Source: Cyathus striatus
Taxonomy: Eukaryota; Basidiomycota; Agaricomycetes; Agaricales; Nidulariaceae
Assembly (NCBI GenBank): GCA_025738555.1
Contig: JAOVFP010000004.1
Span: 6,510,001 to 6,574,000 of the forward strand
Direction: 5' to 3'
DNA length: 64,000 bases
Shown: piece by piece, positions 45,076 to 57,444 of the stretch
Layout: each line of letters begins with the position of its first letter
Position numbering within the stretch: the stretch's first letter is position 1
Position numbers and translations under genes: made by a program
Notes under the pieces: generated by a model
The model's database searches: none
What the model was told of the DNA's origin: nothing
The model's input: the letters and a program-made list of their open reading frames with translations, nothing else

Positions 45076-47482
45076 GTTGGGTGGACGCTGAGGTGGTCTA
45101 TTTTCGTTTTGGGGGGGAGGGGTTACTAGGGTTATAGTTGATATGCCTGGAGAGCTACTCGTTATATCGTCGTTCGTTGATTATAGTGGAGTGCTGCGGG
45201 AGATTCATGGGAAGTGTAAGATTGTCAATCCCGTACGAGTCCCCTCTCCCTCTTCACACATCATAATGACGAAATTTGTAATTGAATGCGTAAAGATATG
45301 TGATATGCCATTCATTCAGCGTGATAGACAGCACGAGCGGTGATTCTAGCGATTCTCGTGAGTCGTGTATGTTATTTTTACTTCAGCTAAGCACAAGGGA
45401 CTATGCATGGTAAAAAAATATGATACCGATCTAAGGGGCTGCTGTAAGATAAAACGGACGCAGTGGTGGTGTGGTGGTCAGAGCACGAGCCGATGAATAG
45501 GTCAACCGTATATGACTGCACGAAGGCCACTTCACTCTTCCACAACGCCTTCAAAATCACAAAAGATCAATTTTCTGGAGTCCCGTCCATCGTGTTACAA
45601 TTCCCCTCCTGGCCTCGCGTGCTCGTTTCTTTATCTGCGCTGGTTTACTGTATGTTCACCGGAACATGGACCTCTGTTCTCATTCGGTGGGTTGAGTTCG
45701 GCGATCTCGGGATCCGCCACGCATCTCATATTACTAAGCATTGCTAAGCGTCAGTTTCTTGGTACCCACCAGCGGTTCAGCGCCTTCGTTTTTGCTTTGC
45801 TTATCTGTCTTATAAAATTTGTTGAAGATTGTGATTGTACTTAAGAGTGTTTTTTTTACATATTTGAAGTGTAAAGAAACTTTTCTCTTCTTCGCTGTTC
45901 CAAAACATAAAACGATATTCTGAAGGATTTAAAGGACCGAAGGAACTTATTCGTCCGTGGAGTGTCATGAAAACCTAGTTTGCCACACAATTGATTAAGG
46001 TGTATTGTAAGGCCTTAAGGCATCACTCGCCTCGCAAGGCATATTGTTGAACACGGATCCTTAAATGGAGTTTTACGGCTTCGTGGAGAGCCTTAAAATA
46101 CCATGTAAATGTCATATATACTTAAATGAATTGTAACGCTGGCTGCAGAGTCTTACAATAAATACACACCATACAATGGCTTTTAATTATGTATGATATT
46201 ATTGCCTAATAAATGACGAAATTTTTATTCTTTTCGTTTTACGCGTGGAACTCGATGATTTAAATAGGTCAGCTGTAGGACACCCTATTTTAATTTAATG
46301 TAGATACAGTGTTGAAATGTAGTACATGACTATGACTAGTAACTAGTAATACTACACTTATTGTTACATTAGTACATACATTACATTGAATCACCTACCC
46401 ATCTTACCTTTTTAGCTTCTTACTTACGAGTACAACTCCAACCTACTAATCTTGAGGCGACAACAAATAGAGGTTTCGTCGCTCTTTTATACATCTCTGG
46501 CGGTTATTTTAGTCAGCTTGAAGCCGGATCTTGCAAGGTCTAGGCATGCATGCTGCAAGTTCCGGGTCTAGACGAGATCTTTATCCCGGTCAATCCAGAT
46601 TCAGTCTTTGTCGGTCTATATCCACACTTTCTCCCCACTGGTTGTTGATCAGCAATACGTACCAGCCTTGCACCAGCCAGTGTTCCAAACAAGCAAATTA
46701 TACAAAAAACTATTAACAATATTAGTTCATATTTTGCGGGTTATATTGTCGATATTGTGGTGGATAGGTCAAGGATAGGTAGTGGTATTGGTGGGCAAAG
46801 AAAACAGAGTAAATATGTTGCCCAGCTACAGGGCTAATACTGCGAGGGTTTACAACGAATAAGTAATATTATCCTAACATTGAAAGCTAGACTTAAGATT
46901 ATGAAAGTCGTAAAATCAATTGTGATACACCCTGGTTGTCATAACTGGCCTTGTGCGCTATTCGGATCTTATAATGCTTTGTACATGTATTGAGAAGTCA
47001 TCACCTGTGCCTTGCAATTACCTTACAATATATTACTAGGAGAATTAAGGCTTAAGATCTTGCAAGATGATTTCGGTTTTCATGACAAGGTACAATGATG
47101 AAACGGATGTTGGGTGATATTTCTACGTTCGTTATCTTGCACCTCCGACCCAGAAATTGTAAGCACCTGAAGCTTTGGAAGAGTAGACGCTAACTGGATC
47201 AGCTGTGACTAAATGTGTCGCATCAGGATTTTTCTTTCAGACGCGTTCGCCGACGTTAGCCAAAGTCTCCAGAAGTTCGATGAATCTGTAATCATAGCTG
47301 AGGTAAGCTATAGGGTTCCAACTCCGACTGGCACCCTTCTGAAATCTGAAAACGTTCCAGACGCTACGGAAAGTTAGGCGCATGCTACATACATAACCGA
47401 TACAATGGCGGCATGACCAGATGTTACATTTACGGGTAAGTCTACATATGGACAGCAGGATTGTTTAGCGACAAGAAAATAT
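45076..47482. other. Long spacer without a recognisable gene
   Basis: AT-rich. ORFs up to about 110 codons (45463-45844 in two frames) have no known domain. Nothing else supported. Confidence 0.4.
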
Positions 47483-48729
47483 CTATCCAATCAACGTTGC
47501 TACTGAACGTAACGCGTCTAGAGTTTGTTCGCGAAGATCATGTACAGCCTCCTGAAATGATCAATCGATCGTCGGCGAAGGGACAACTATACAGCGGGGA
47601 AATACTTACGGCAGCAGTAGTAACCTTGTTTGTAAGGCCGACGCCTACACCCGCCCAAACGACTAACCTAGAGTTATCGCCTGACGCAGCGCTTTCATCA
47701 AATTTCTTCAAACGCTGTTCAAGGTCAAGTCCAGCATTGAGATCATCCATAACCTTATTGGTAAGCGCTCTTCCATTGTGCTTCGGTGGCCAGTAGTTTG
47801 TCCTCCCGACATCATCGTAGGCTAAAGTGCGAATAGTGGCGTCATGTCCAGCTTTTAAGATTGCTTCCTTTTGTGCGTCGCTATAAATGCATTCGTTGGT
47901 AAACAAGAATCTTGTTCCTAGAGCAACGCCATCTGCTCCCATAGCTAGGAGCGCAGCAATCTGTTTACCCGTTGATATTCCGCCGGTTGCAATAACAAGA
48001 GGACGTTCACCAGGCATAGCGTCGAGTATGGCCTGTAAAAGTGTCAACAATGGAGGCGAATCATCACCTCCGTGCCCTCCGGCTTCAATCCCTGTAGAAA
48101 ATATTAGCCTCTTGACCCGTCTTATGTTATTTAGATTACCTTGTGCGACGATAACGTCTACCTTCCATTCATCTTTGGCCTTCAGAGCGTTTTCCACCGA
48201 GTTGACAATCACGAAAATAGTTGTCTTGTGATTCCTCTTCGCGTCGTAAGCTCGAATTTGGGCGACATATTTACCCAAATCTACGCCAAACGCAAGCCAA
48301 ATTGCTGCAGGGTTTTCCTCCAGAATTACCTCAAGGCGCGGGTCATCTGATACTTCCGTCATATCTAAAATCCATCCAATACATCCGATACCGATAGGAA
48401 CAACGTTTCCCGGTGCAATGTTCAATCGTTTTCGAGCTAGCTCAAAGTTGTCCTTCAGAACCTGGGAGGACAGGAAGCCTATACGTCGTATGAGTACGAA
48501 TAAGAATAGACACGAAGATAAATTTACCCATCCCCATCATTCCAAACGCCCCACCTGAGGTGACTGCACTTGCCAAATCACCAGTGGCAGCAAACGCCAT
48601 TGGAGCTGAGACAATTGGCACGTCGACGTCTGTCAAGAAAAGGTGATTAATTTCGACACCATGAGAAAATAAAAAAATGAGGCAGTACCCACTTAGTAAT
48701 TTCGTGAGAGGAGTATCGATTGAAGGCAT
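47483..48729 (-). CDS. Nitronate monooxygenase (2-nitropropane dioxygenase family), 342 aa
   Basis: FMN-dependent oxidation of alkyl nitronates such as propionate-3-nitronate. Five exons join in frame: 48729-48693, 48629-48528, 48478-48140, 48091-47610 and 47551-47483. The fold is a TIM barrel: VPIVSAPMAFAATGDLASAV near the start, GMMGMGFLSSQVL, WLAFGVD, VIVAQGIEAGGHGG with the catalytic His, VIATGGISTGKQIAALLAMG and GADGVALGTRFLFTNE for flavin phosphate binding. The 48-nt intron at 48092-48139 is in frame and stop-free, so its retention would add 16 residues. The gene looks intact. A role in detoxifying nitro compounds is inferred from the family. Confidence 0.93.
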
Positions 48730-51234
48730 GCTGCTGGGTCGGATTCTGCGAACACCGTAGAGGGTCGTGGAGTTGTTATAGACCTTGGTGGACGCGTAGT
48801 GTTATGAATTCACTGGAGTTTCCTGAGGTATAAAGGTGTAGGTTGCGTGTAAGTAGTGATAGCCGCGAGTCGCCGAACTCGAAAGTTTTTCGAACTGAAT
48901 TACAAACCGGCTGTGCTATCCTTTCATTGAGCATAGCGACATCAAAACGTTTCAAAAATTTGTGAAAACTTCCGATTCTCTCACCATCTCTCATGTTACA
49001 CCTCCATTTCAAATTGTGACCCGCAGCATGCCATAGCACATGCCGTTCGACTACCGTTCACAGTTCTCAGGACGATGCACGCCTATAGTCTTCTATAGAT
49101 ACCTACGGATCTCAGTATTAGATTCAAAAACGCGTGGTGGCTCAAATTGGTAATCTGATATTCAATTATTTCCCACTGGAAAGTATTTGATTTCCTTGCC
49201 GACGGCCAGCTGTCAGATACTTACCCGACCCTTATCTAACCCTAAATATCCACGTGAAAATAGCCCTGAAATTTCGAGGGAGGAATTGATTGAGATGGAA
49301 AGCTTTCCTGAAAAAATGGCTAGCGGTTTGTGACCTGACTGAGATGGGTATGGCGTTGAGCTCCCCTGTTATGTAGATCTATGTCATCAGATCTGTGCCC
49401 ATTGCCAATGTTTGTGCGAGAAGATGACGTGTTAAACAAACTCGCTTCATCGAGACGACAGACCATTATATACTTAATTGTAAGCAACATATATAAACGT
49501 TGAACGTAAATATTTTTGTGTCCGAGGCTGCATAGGTTGGTTGGTACTCAATACTACCGTAAAACTCGGAATAGAAACTGCATGGCGACATTTGTAAGTA
49601 TATGTAACTAACCCGATGGTGCAAGAATGGAAATTATGGAATTCTGCGGAATTTGTTTGTCAAATGGTTACTTATCTACATATAATTCAGAATGAACTAT
49701 GATGCCAAGTCCTGGCACATACATAAGGCCTCCAGAACAACACCTTGGAAATCGAATTCGGCAATACTTACGGTACTTGAGAAGTTTTATTCCATTCACG
49801 GTCAACTCCCTGTAAAGCTTCGTTTTCCCCATTCAATAAATGCTTTTGCTTCTTCAGGTACGGTGTGCGCTCCGTCCTCCTTACCGTCTTTACCGTGTTG
49901 CTAGCATGGTTCAATGCATTTCTCGTGATATCAACGGTCAACCCTTCAAATATCGATGTTACGAACGTCTACTACCCACGTGGCGGCATCTGCGCAAGGG
50001 CAGTTAAATCAAACTTTGAAAGTTGAAACATAGTAACAGTGTTTAATAGTGTTTAATATGTATTGCTTATATCCATTCTTAGTTGATTTTCGGAACGCTG
50101 GAAAAATGTTTAGTGTACAAAACGGTAACAGAATCCATAAATAAAGTGTATCATTAATATTAACTATTAGCATCCTGAGTATAAGTATATACTGCCTAGA
50201 AATACACTGAAGCTTCTGTTGCGCAATCAGATCCGATATTTACCCATACGCACTTGTTTAGCTTTGATAAATATGAACTGGCTTGTTTATGATATGCGGT
50301 TGATTCTCACGCTAGTATACAGGTCCATGATCTGACTCAACGCTATTTAAGGACTTTGTAGTCGGAAATGCACACCGCTGTCAAATTTTACCCTTGTTTG
50401 CGGCCGCCATCATTTGCTAAAGTACCCCCGTACAGTATATCCCGCTGTGTAGTGGACAGGATAATCATCTGAAATACCCCATCAAGTATCTGCGTAAGGG
50501 GAAAAACTCGTTTCGTCATAGTAACCTTTCATCGACGTAAAAAAATACTTACTACTTAGACATGACAACATCGAATTCAGGGAGCTAAAGTACATATGGG
50601 GAATGCCACACGAGCCTTGACTCAAATCTGCACAAATCTGTTTTCTAAATTTCTTCTCATCGTCTTCAGGGTAATTCGAGTATCCGACCAATAACCGACA
50701 CAAACCCAACCTCACCGCTGCCAGCTTGCCACACAATAAACATACAAGTTACTCTTTAGGAGCGTTTCATGAGCGTTTAAGCTTAAGCTTCAAGGTGGGT
50801 CCATCCAGAAATTATCGATTGCTCTTCTTTTTCATGTATAATACACTCATCACGCTTTGTGCGGCGTGATTTTCACCAAAAGGTTCCGAGAGTCTTCTGT
50901 ATGCAGAAAATTAAAACTCACATGTCGATGAAGTGGATCTAGATGATGTGGAATGAATCTTTCTGGATTTTTGTCATCGGGCGGAATACAATTCACAAGT
51001 CTCCGTTATTTTCTGACATCAACATACATTATTTTCCTACGCTGCTCGTCTTGGTCCTAAATCACGGCATCAATTATTGAAACAGTAGCTCTTCGCGAGA
51101 ATAGATTTCCATTCTTACGCCAAACCTGTGTACGTGCGCACTTAGACGCCATTTCTTCCGCACGAATTGGATCCTGGGCTATGACTCAATCGTATCCGGA
51201 AGTTACAGTGGAAAAAAATAGGATATCGATGGAG
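48730..51234. other. Intergenic region between the divergent NMO and P450 genes
   Basis: About 2.5 kb with no gene-like ORF or obvious repeat. It contains the promoters of both flanking genes. Confidence 0.45.
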
Positions 51235-51240
51235 TATATA
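51235..51240 (+). promoter_or_regulatory. TATA-like element of the P450 gene
   Basis: TATATA 61 bp before the chosen ATG at 51301. An in-frame ATG at 51181 lies upstream of it, which argues against the longer start. Confidence 0.4.
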
Positions 51241-51300
51241 GAGCTCATCGCGATGTATTTTTGTTCCTCATCCCTCCCCGCCACATTACATCTTCTCAAC

Positions 51301-53308
51301 ATGTCTCTCGACACCTACACACTCATTCCGTTTTCCATCTTATATTTTTCTTTAAAAGCCTTAGCGGCACTTTCTCTGTGTATCCTTGCATACTTCATCA
51401 GTCCACCTCTCCTTCGTCGATGGGTTAAGGATAAGAATGGAAATATTCTTCCTCCAGGTCCGGCTGTTCGATATGCTTTCCTTAGAAAGTATCCTGAGCT
51501 GGCTCTGGATGCGTGGGCGAAAAATTTCGGGCCTCTATTCTCGATATGGATGGGCAGTCAACTTTTCGTCGTGATTTCCGATCCTCATGTGGCTCGCGAG
51601 CTTCTCGTAACAAACGGGGCAGTATTCTCCTCGCGCAAGAGATACTTTTTGAAGAATCAAACAATTCTCAATGGACGTGCTATTACAGCTTCTCAATACG
51701 GCGACACATGGTATGTCTAATAGATCTTTACCTATTGCTGCTCGGACATAATAAGCTTCAACTAATTATAGGAGACATCACCGTCGGTTAGCTACTCAAG
51801 TTCTCAACCCGAAGGCGATGCAGGGCTACGCACGTGTTATGGACTATGAGTCTCATATTTTAGTAAAATCCCTTTTCGAGGAAGGAATGCAAGGGAAATT
51901 GCCATTAAACCCTGCACATTATACCGGTCGTTTTGCCTTGAAGTAAGTATTTCAAAAAACACTATCAGCGAGCTTTTGATTGATATCAATATGCAGCAAT
52001 ATGCTCATAGTTTCCTTTGGATTACGCACCGACACCACCGCCGACCCTCTCATTCAAAAGGGACTTGCTCTAGTATCTGAATTCATGGAACTTACTGGTT
52101 AGTGATTTTACTATTAAGAATCGTGAAGATAGCTAATGAAATATGTTCTACCATAGGGCCATGGTCTAATGTAGTTGACTTCTTCGAGCCTCTGCAATGG
52201 ATACCAACTTCCAAACGCACACGCGCGCGCAAGCTCCATAAAGGTTTTATTGAAGTCTATGGTGAGATGGTTATGCGCTATAAGACCCGAATGGACGCAG
52301 GAGAACCTGTCCCGGATTGCCTTGTGAAAACACTTCTCGAAAGTCAAGAGGACGAGAAGCTCGAATGGGAAGACATATGCATGTTAGCTGCTGTTTTTAC
52401 CTTAGGCGGTGTTCATTCGGCAAGTCATTCATTTCAGTTCGATTCAGTCTTCCCATTAACGGGCGGTCGCCGGTCGAGCAGATCACTGGAATTCTACAAT
52501 GGTTCATCGCTCTCCTTCCTTCGCACCCTCATATTGTGGCTCGTGCACACGAAGAGTTGGATCGCGTGGTTGGACGCGATCGATGGCCAACAGAAGAAGA
52601 CGAGCAAAATCTCCCATACGTTCGAGCCATTATAAAAGAGGTTAGAACCCTTTTCATGCTCTGCATATTCCGCATGCTGATGTGAATATAGGTCCAACGA
52701 GTCCATGCGCCGTTCTGGATGGCCACACCGCACTGCACTTCCCAGGACTTTTCATACAACGGGATGTTCATTCCCAAGGACACTGCGGTTGTTTTGAATT
52801 GTTACACGCTTCATCACAATGAAGAACGGTACCCTGACTCGTAAGCGTGTGATCACCCTGTACTATTTTTGTTCAAGCTAATTGTCCTTTAGCTTCACGT
52901 TCAATCCAGACAGGTACCTGGGAGACAACCTTACCTGCAGTGAGTCCGCGAAGTTGGCTAACGTAATGGATCGTGACCATTGGACATTTGGAGCTGGGTA
53001 GGCTTTTCCACTCCACAGCTTCTGGGGTGACCTATTGACAACGACGTTCGATTATTCTCAGACGAAGAATCTGTCCTGGGCTTCCCGCAGCGGAACGTGA
53101 ACTTTGGCTTGCCATTTCACGGATACTCTGGGCTTTCTCTTTCCACTCTCTGCCCGAAGAACCCATATCCTTGGAAGAATACGAAGGAATGTCAGGTCGT
53201 AGCCCTGTTCCTTTTCGACTAAGGATGGTACCAAGGGATGACAAAGTCAAACAAATGATGGAAGCAGTTGAAGAGATCAGTTCAGAGTACAAGTGGGATG
53301 CCATCTAA
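51301..53308 (+). CDS. Cytochrome P450 monooxygenase, 534 aa
   Basis: Haem-thiolate oxygenase anchored in the ER. Eight exons: 51301-51710, 51772-51942, 51997-52097, 52157-52419, 52482-52640, 52692-52840, 52893-52997 and 53062-53308. An N-terminal membrane helix lies at residues 8-35, then LPPGP, a GDTWRHHRRLATQVLNP C-helix, the ExxR motif (KEVQRVHAP), FNPDRYLG, and the haem loop FGAGRRICPG with the ligand Cys. The usual I-helix A/G-G-x-D/E-T motif is replaced by LGGVHS-ITG, lacking the acidic residue. Intron 4 has a GC donor (GCAAGT) and CAG acceptor. The start at 51301 places the anchor at the N-terminus. The substrate is unknown. Neighbours are catabolic genes, but a cluster is not shown. 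Confidence 0.93.
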
Positions 53309-54251
53309 AATAACTTCATCAGTCTACAGTCCATCGTATTCTAATCTATTTCAGCAATACTTACTAAACTTTCGTTATATTGCTGCTACAAGTATTACAG
53401 CACATTATCTTATCTATTCGGCATACTCGCAATAATCTGACCGTTGGTTTCTTAGCATATAATCGATCACTCATTATCTTCACTGTATCTATTAGGATTT
53501 CGGTACATATTTATGGTTGGGGCTTTCAATGGTATTCCTCGTTATACATTATTTAATATATCTTGCGTACAAATAGTGTCCTAGGTAGATTAAATCTAAT
53601 GGACATTTTATGCGTCTTATGGACATTTTATGCGTCTTATGATTAAGGGTAGTTTCGCAAACTTGTTTTCTCATATCTTCCATTTCACTTCTTCATATGT
53701 CTATGTAACTTCGAGTGATCTATATGCTGTGCCATGTTAACGAGAAACAAATTTAGCGAAGCAATGTGTCGAATGCACTCGTCGCATTTGGCCAGCTCCG
53801 TTCAGCTGCCCCAACTTTAAAGACGTGAGTAACATAGCTAACTTAGTTGACTGCACGAGCGTTATATTTGCTACCTGTCAGTTATAAAGCACCATTGAGG
53901 CACCACGGTGGGAACAGGTGGGAACTTGGGGCTAATTAATTGACCCTGAGCACTTATCATCATTAATCATATGCAAGTATGACGATGTATGATCATTGAT
54001 AATTAAGGATGATTTAGGTACCTGAGCCGTACGGTACTAGTACTGGCGCTAGATTGATGTTTAGTAACCGGAAACTTATCTACTAGGCGCTTACACACTA
54101 CATAGCGCTCAAGATAATTGATGCAGACCAATCCGGTGCGGCTGACGAAATAATATTGTAATGCAACAGAACGTAAGAGATAATACTAATACAGTAAAAA
54201 ACATAGCATCCAAAGCATCAATCATTCGTAGAATATGAATCATTACAATAG
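53309..54251. other. Spacer between convergent P450 and sugar-transporter genes
   Basis: No gene. It contains an exact 20-bp tandem duplication (GGACATTTTATGCGTCTTAT, twice, at about 53600-53640). Confidence 0.5.
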
Positions 54252-56622
54252 TTAAACTTTTGTCTTTTCGGAATGCTCGGAATGTGCCTCGTCACCGGCA
54301 CCTTTGTCGAGTACTACAATTGTTACATCAGTAACCTTCTCGCAATATCGGACGGAGAAAGTACCTCTCTCCCGTTTATTAATATCTGCTTGTCGTTGTT
54401 CTGCAGTAATTGAACCAAAGATAACATCCATCTCCTCCAAACTTCTTCCTTTCGTTTCAGGAATGAGGCTGAAATAACATATGAGTCCAGGGGTATTCGA
54501 AAACTTTTCGCGGCAACTTACAGCGAGAACGTAGCCATAGCTCCAATGTTGACAGTAGCAAACATCAAAAAGATCTTGTACCCAAGGTTGGTAATCATGT
54601 CAGGGGTAACTTTCGACACGACGAAGTCTAGTAATAGCCTCGTAAGCAATCGACACTGAATCGACATATATGGAAAAACGTACTCCAGAGCCACTGCGAT
54701 GAGCTGGCAAGTGCCAATCCATAATGTCTCGTGCGGGTTGGGAAAATATCGGATACGTATACCCATGGAAGTGGACCCCATCCCATAGAATAGAAGCAGA
54801 CGTAGATGTAGAGCATGGCTGCCATGCCCTGTGAGGCTGGAGAAGGCGTTGGAGAGGCGACGTTCGCACTCGTTGCTGGTGGTGGGTGCGTCTTTAGAAT
54901 TGCACCGACGATGAAGAAGAGTGTTCCCATGCCCATGGCGGAGATGAATAACGACAGTTTGCGACCGAGTGTTTCCACGCCGAAAAAGATGAAGATCGCT
55001 GTCGCTACAACTTTTACCACACCTATGAAAGGTTCAGTAGTGGGTGGTACCACGAAAATTAGATCACGCACCGTAGATACCGCTTGCGAGGAGAGAATTC
55101 TTGGTGCCTGTAAACCCAATCTATGGAAGTGAAAATCGTTAAAATGGTGGCAGGAAAGATCCGAAAACAACATACTGAAGCAAATATCTGAGGAGCGTAG
55201 TAACTGCAATCATGTCAGTCAAGTCACATAGGTGATGGGGGAATAAAGAGGCACATACTTGACAGAGTTCTGGCCAGCCCACTGCTGTAACAAGAAGATA
55301 ACAAACGCAATAACGAATCGTACAAAATTTCCCTTCCCAAAGAAAGCCTCCTTAATACCCAGCCCCTTTCTAGCTTCACGCTCTTCCATTATGGCAGCAT
55401 CTATCTCCGCCATTTCATGGAGTACTGCCTCCGAGTCAACTGACTCTCTACGCAGGTACGCGAGGTTCTCGATAGCTTCCTGGTTTCTGTTGACTGAAGC
55501 TAGCCATCTAGGAGATTCCTGTACGCGGGTTGAGTTTTGAGGGTCAGTGCGACTCGGGGACAGATGAAACTCGGTAATGAACACGATAGTTTACCTTAAC
55601 TGTAAGAAGCCCAATACACATAATTCCTGCCGGAACGAGCTGGAAGCCAAAAGGAATTCGCCAGATATTGACACCGCTCTGAATGTGGATCCCAACTCCG
55701 ACTACGACGGAAGTTATAAGGCGGGTAGATCCTCAACGAGGGATGTAAGTAAGCTTACAGTTAATGAAGTATGAGATCATCACGCCTACTGCGACCTAGA
55801 CGGGTTGAGGCTTAGGTTTGACGTATAAAGCGATGAAGATAAGTGGAAGAGGCTTTACCATGATTTGGAAGCATCCTGTAATCCGCCCACGAACGTCTTT
55901 GGGACAGCACTCTGAGACGTATGCGGGTGCTACGGCGGATATAGCACCTATACCAATGCCTGATATCACTCGACCTGCGTAGATTTCTGCTAGGCCTGTG
56001 GTCGGGCTGCTGGCTACTGTGGTAAGGATCTATACGGGATGGTGATTAACGTATCGCTCCAAAAATAACATTAACCCGGGGACGTGCCGCTCCTACTACG
56101 AAAACCAAGCTGAAGGTGAATAGGGTGTACTTGCGTCCGATTTTTGCTACATGAAAAGGTGTAAGGTATGAGGAACATCATGTATGTGGGACTGGCGAAC
56201 CTGAAATCGGAGCACTCCCAAGTGCACCAAAGAAAGCTCCTGCCTGAAGCACTGAAACGACATTGGAGGATACATCATTGACTTTCTTTGTGTTTTTTGT
56301 CCCGTCTGCGTTGAACAGACCAAAGTGCTGCTGGAAGTAGGCATTGTTAACGACCCCTCCACTGTACGTGTAAATTAGAAGACCGCTCTCTCGTTTACAT
56401 GTGAGTTACTCACCCAATACCGCTGTAAAGAGGTATACGTCAACTTTACATCCTCAAACAGGAGGCATAATCACATACGTATCATATCCGAATAACACAA
56501 TTCCCCAATAAACAATGAATGCGAGCCCTATGACGAGTGTAAGCGATGCGGGAGTGCTGGGTAAACTTTTACTGACAATAAACCCGAATATTTTTGAGGA
56601 GATGGTCTTTGGGGATTGCCAT
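54252..56622 (-). CDS. MFS sugar/H+ symporter, tandem copy 1
   Basis: Twelve-helix plasma-membrane transporter of the sugar porter family. The start MAIPKDHLLKNIRVYW (ATG 56622) is followed by GILLFGYDT-like GIVLFGYDT, TGIGGGVV, GRVISGIGIGAISAVAPAYV, DVRGRITG, ESPRWLASV, FLLQQWAGQNSV, YYAPQIFASIGFTGT, GPLPWVYVSDIFPTRTRHYG and PETKGRSLEEMDVIFGS. It ends EHSEKTKV at 54252. About 13 introns. The TGIGGGVV motif is assembled through a 9-nt micro-exon (56414-56422). One donor after FVVGA (about 56083) appears to be GCACGT, a non-GT donor that could impair splicing. Sugar specificity cannot be read from the sequence. Confidence 0.88.
56414..56422 (-). other. 9-nt micro-exon in sugar transporter copy 1
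   Basis: CGGTATTGG on the minus strand lies between a TTTACAG acceptor and a GTGAGT donor. It is needed to read T-G-I-G-G-G-V-V. The tandem paralogue encodes the same residues without this second intron. Confidence 0.75.
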
Positions 56623-57444
56623 TATGGACGAGGACCAGCAAAGTAGGAATGGGTGGGGTAGAGAGAAGCCAGACTCCCGTCAGAAGACCCGCACGTATAA
56701 ATATCGCTGTCAGAGTTGTTTGGCGTGTTTCCATTGGCATCACTGGCTTAGTTGGACGATAGGACATGCGGTATGTGTTGTTATTCTTAGAACTGGTCCG
56801 CTGTAAAGTATCGGCGGGGTGTGCGGGGATTTAGGAAGGAGGGAGCAGGCGATGAGAAAATGGAGAAGAGTCCTGGAACAAGATCAAATTTGTTTGTCAG
56901 GTGGCCGCTGAATCAACGCCCTCTCTTATTGGTTGCGTCAGCCCGGCAACGGCGGTCCGCTCCTGCCCGTCGTTCTCCGCATCCAATCGCGTCCCCCTCT
57001 GCCATTCTTCAGGAGGTTGTTTCTCAGAATCTAACAGGTCCGAGTATAAGTGATATTCTCCTGTTATCTGGAATTAGCGAGTTTATTCCGAGAGGATGCT
57101 CTGTACCATTCAAAGAAACACATATCGTTCGTGCAGCATGTTCGAGTTGATGGAAGACATTTGAAATCAATGGAACCAGGTACCCTTCGGCTGGCAAGTA
57201 ACTATCCGGCTGACAACTAGCTATCTTTGGAATGATACACATCGTAGTTAAAACAATTGTTAATTGCAGCTAAATTACACATCATGAATGAGATCCGAGG
57301 AACATTAAAATCGTTAATAGATAAGTATACACGTAGTGAAATGGTACCAATTAGCAAACTGGCCACCCAATGGCCCATCGAAAATTATATCACGCTTCTC
57401 ATAGGTTCGGTGAGAAGATATAGAAGCTGTGAAGTGGGGCGTCA
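56623..57444. promoter_or_regulatory. Promoter region of copy 1 with CreA/Cre1-like sites
   Basis: Two GCGGGG hexamers (56814-56819 and 56823-56828), matching the SYGGRG consensus of carbon catabolite repressors, lie about 195 bp before the start of copy 1. Nothing else clear in this stretch. Confidence 0.35.
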
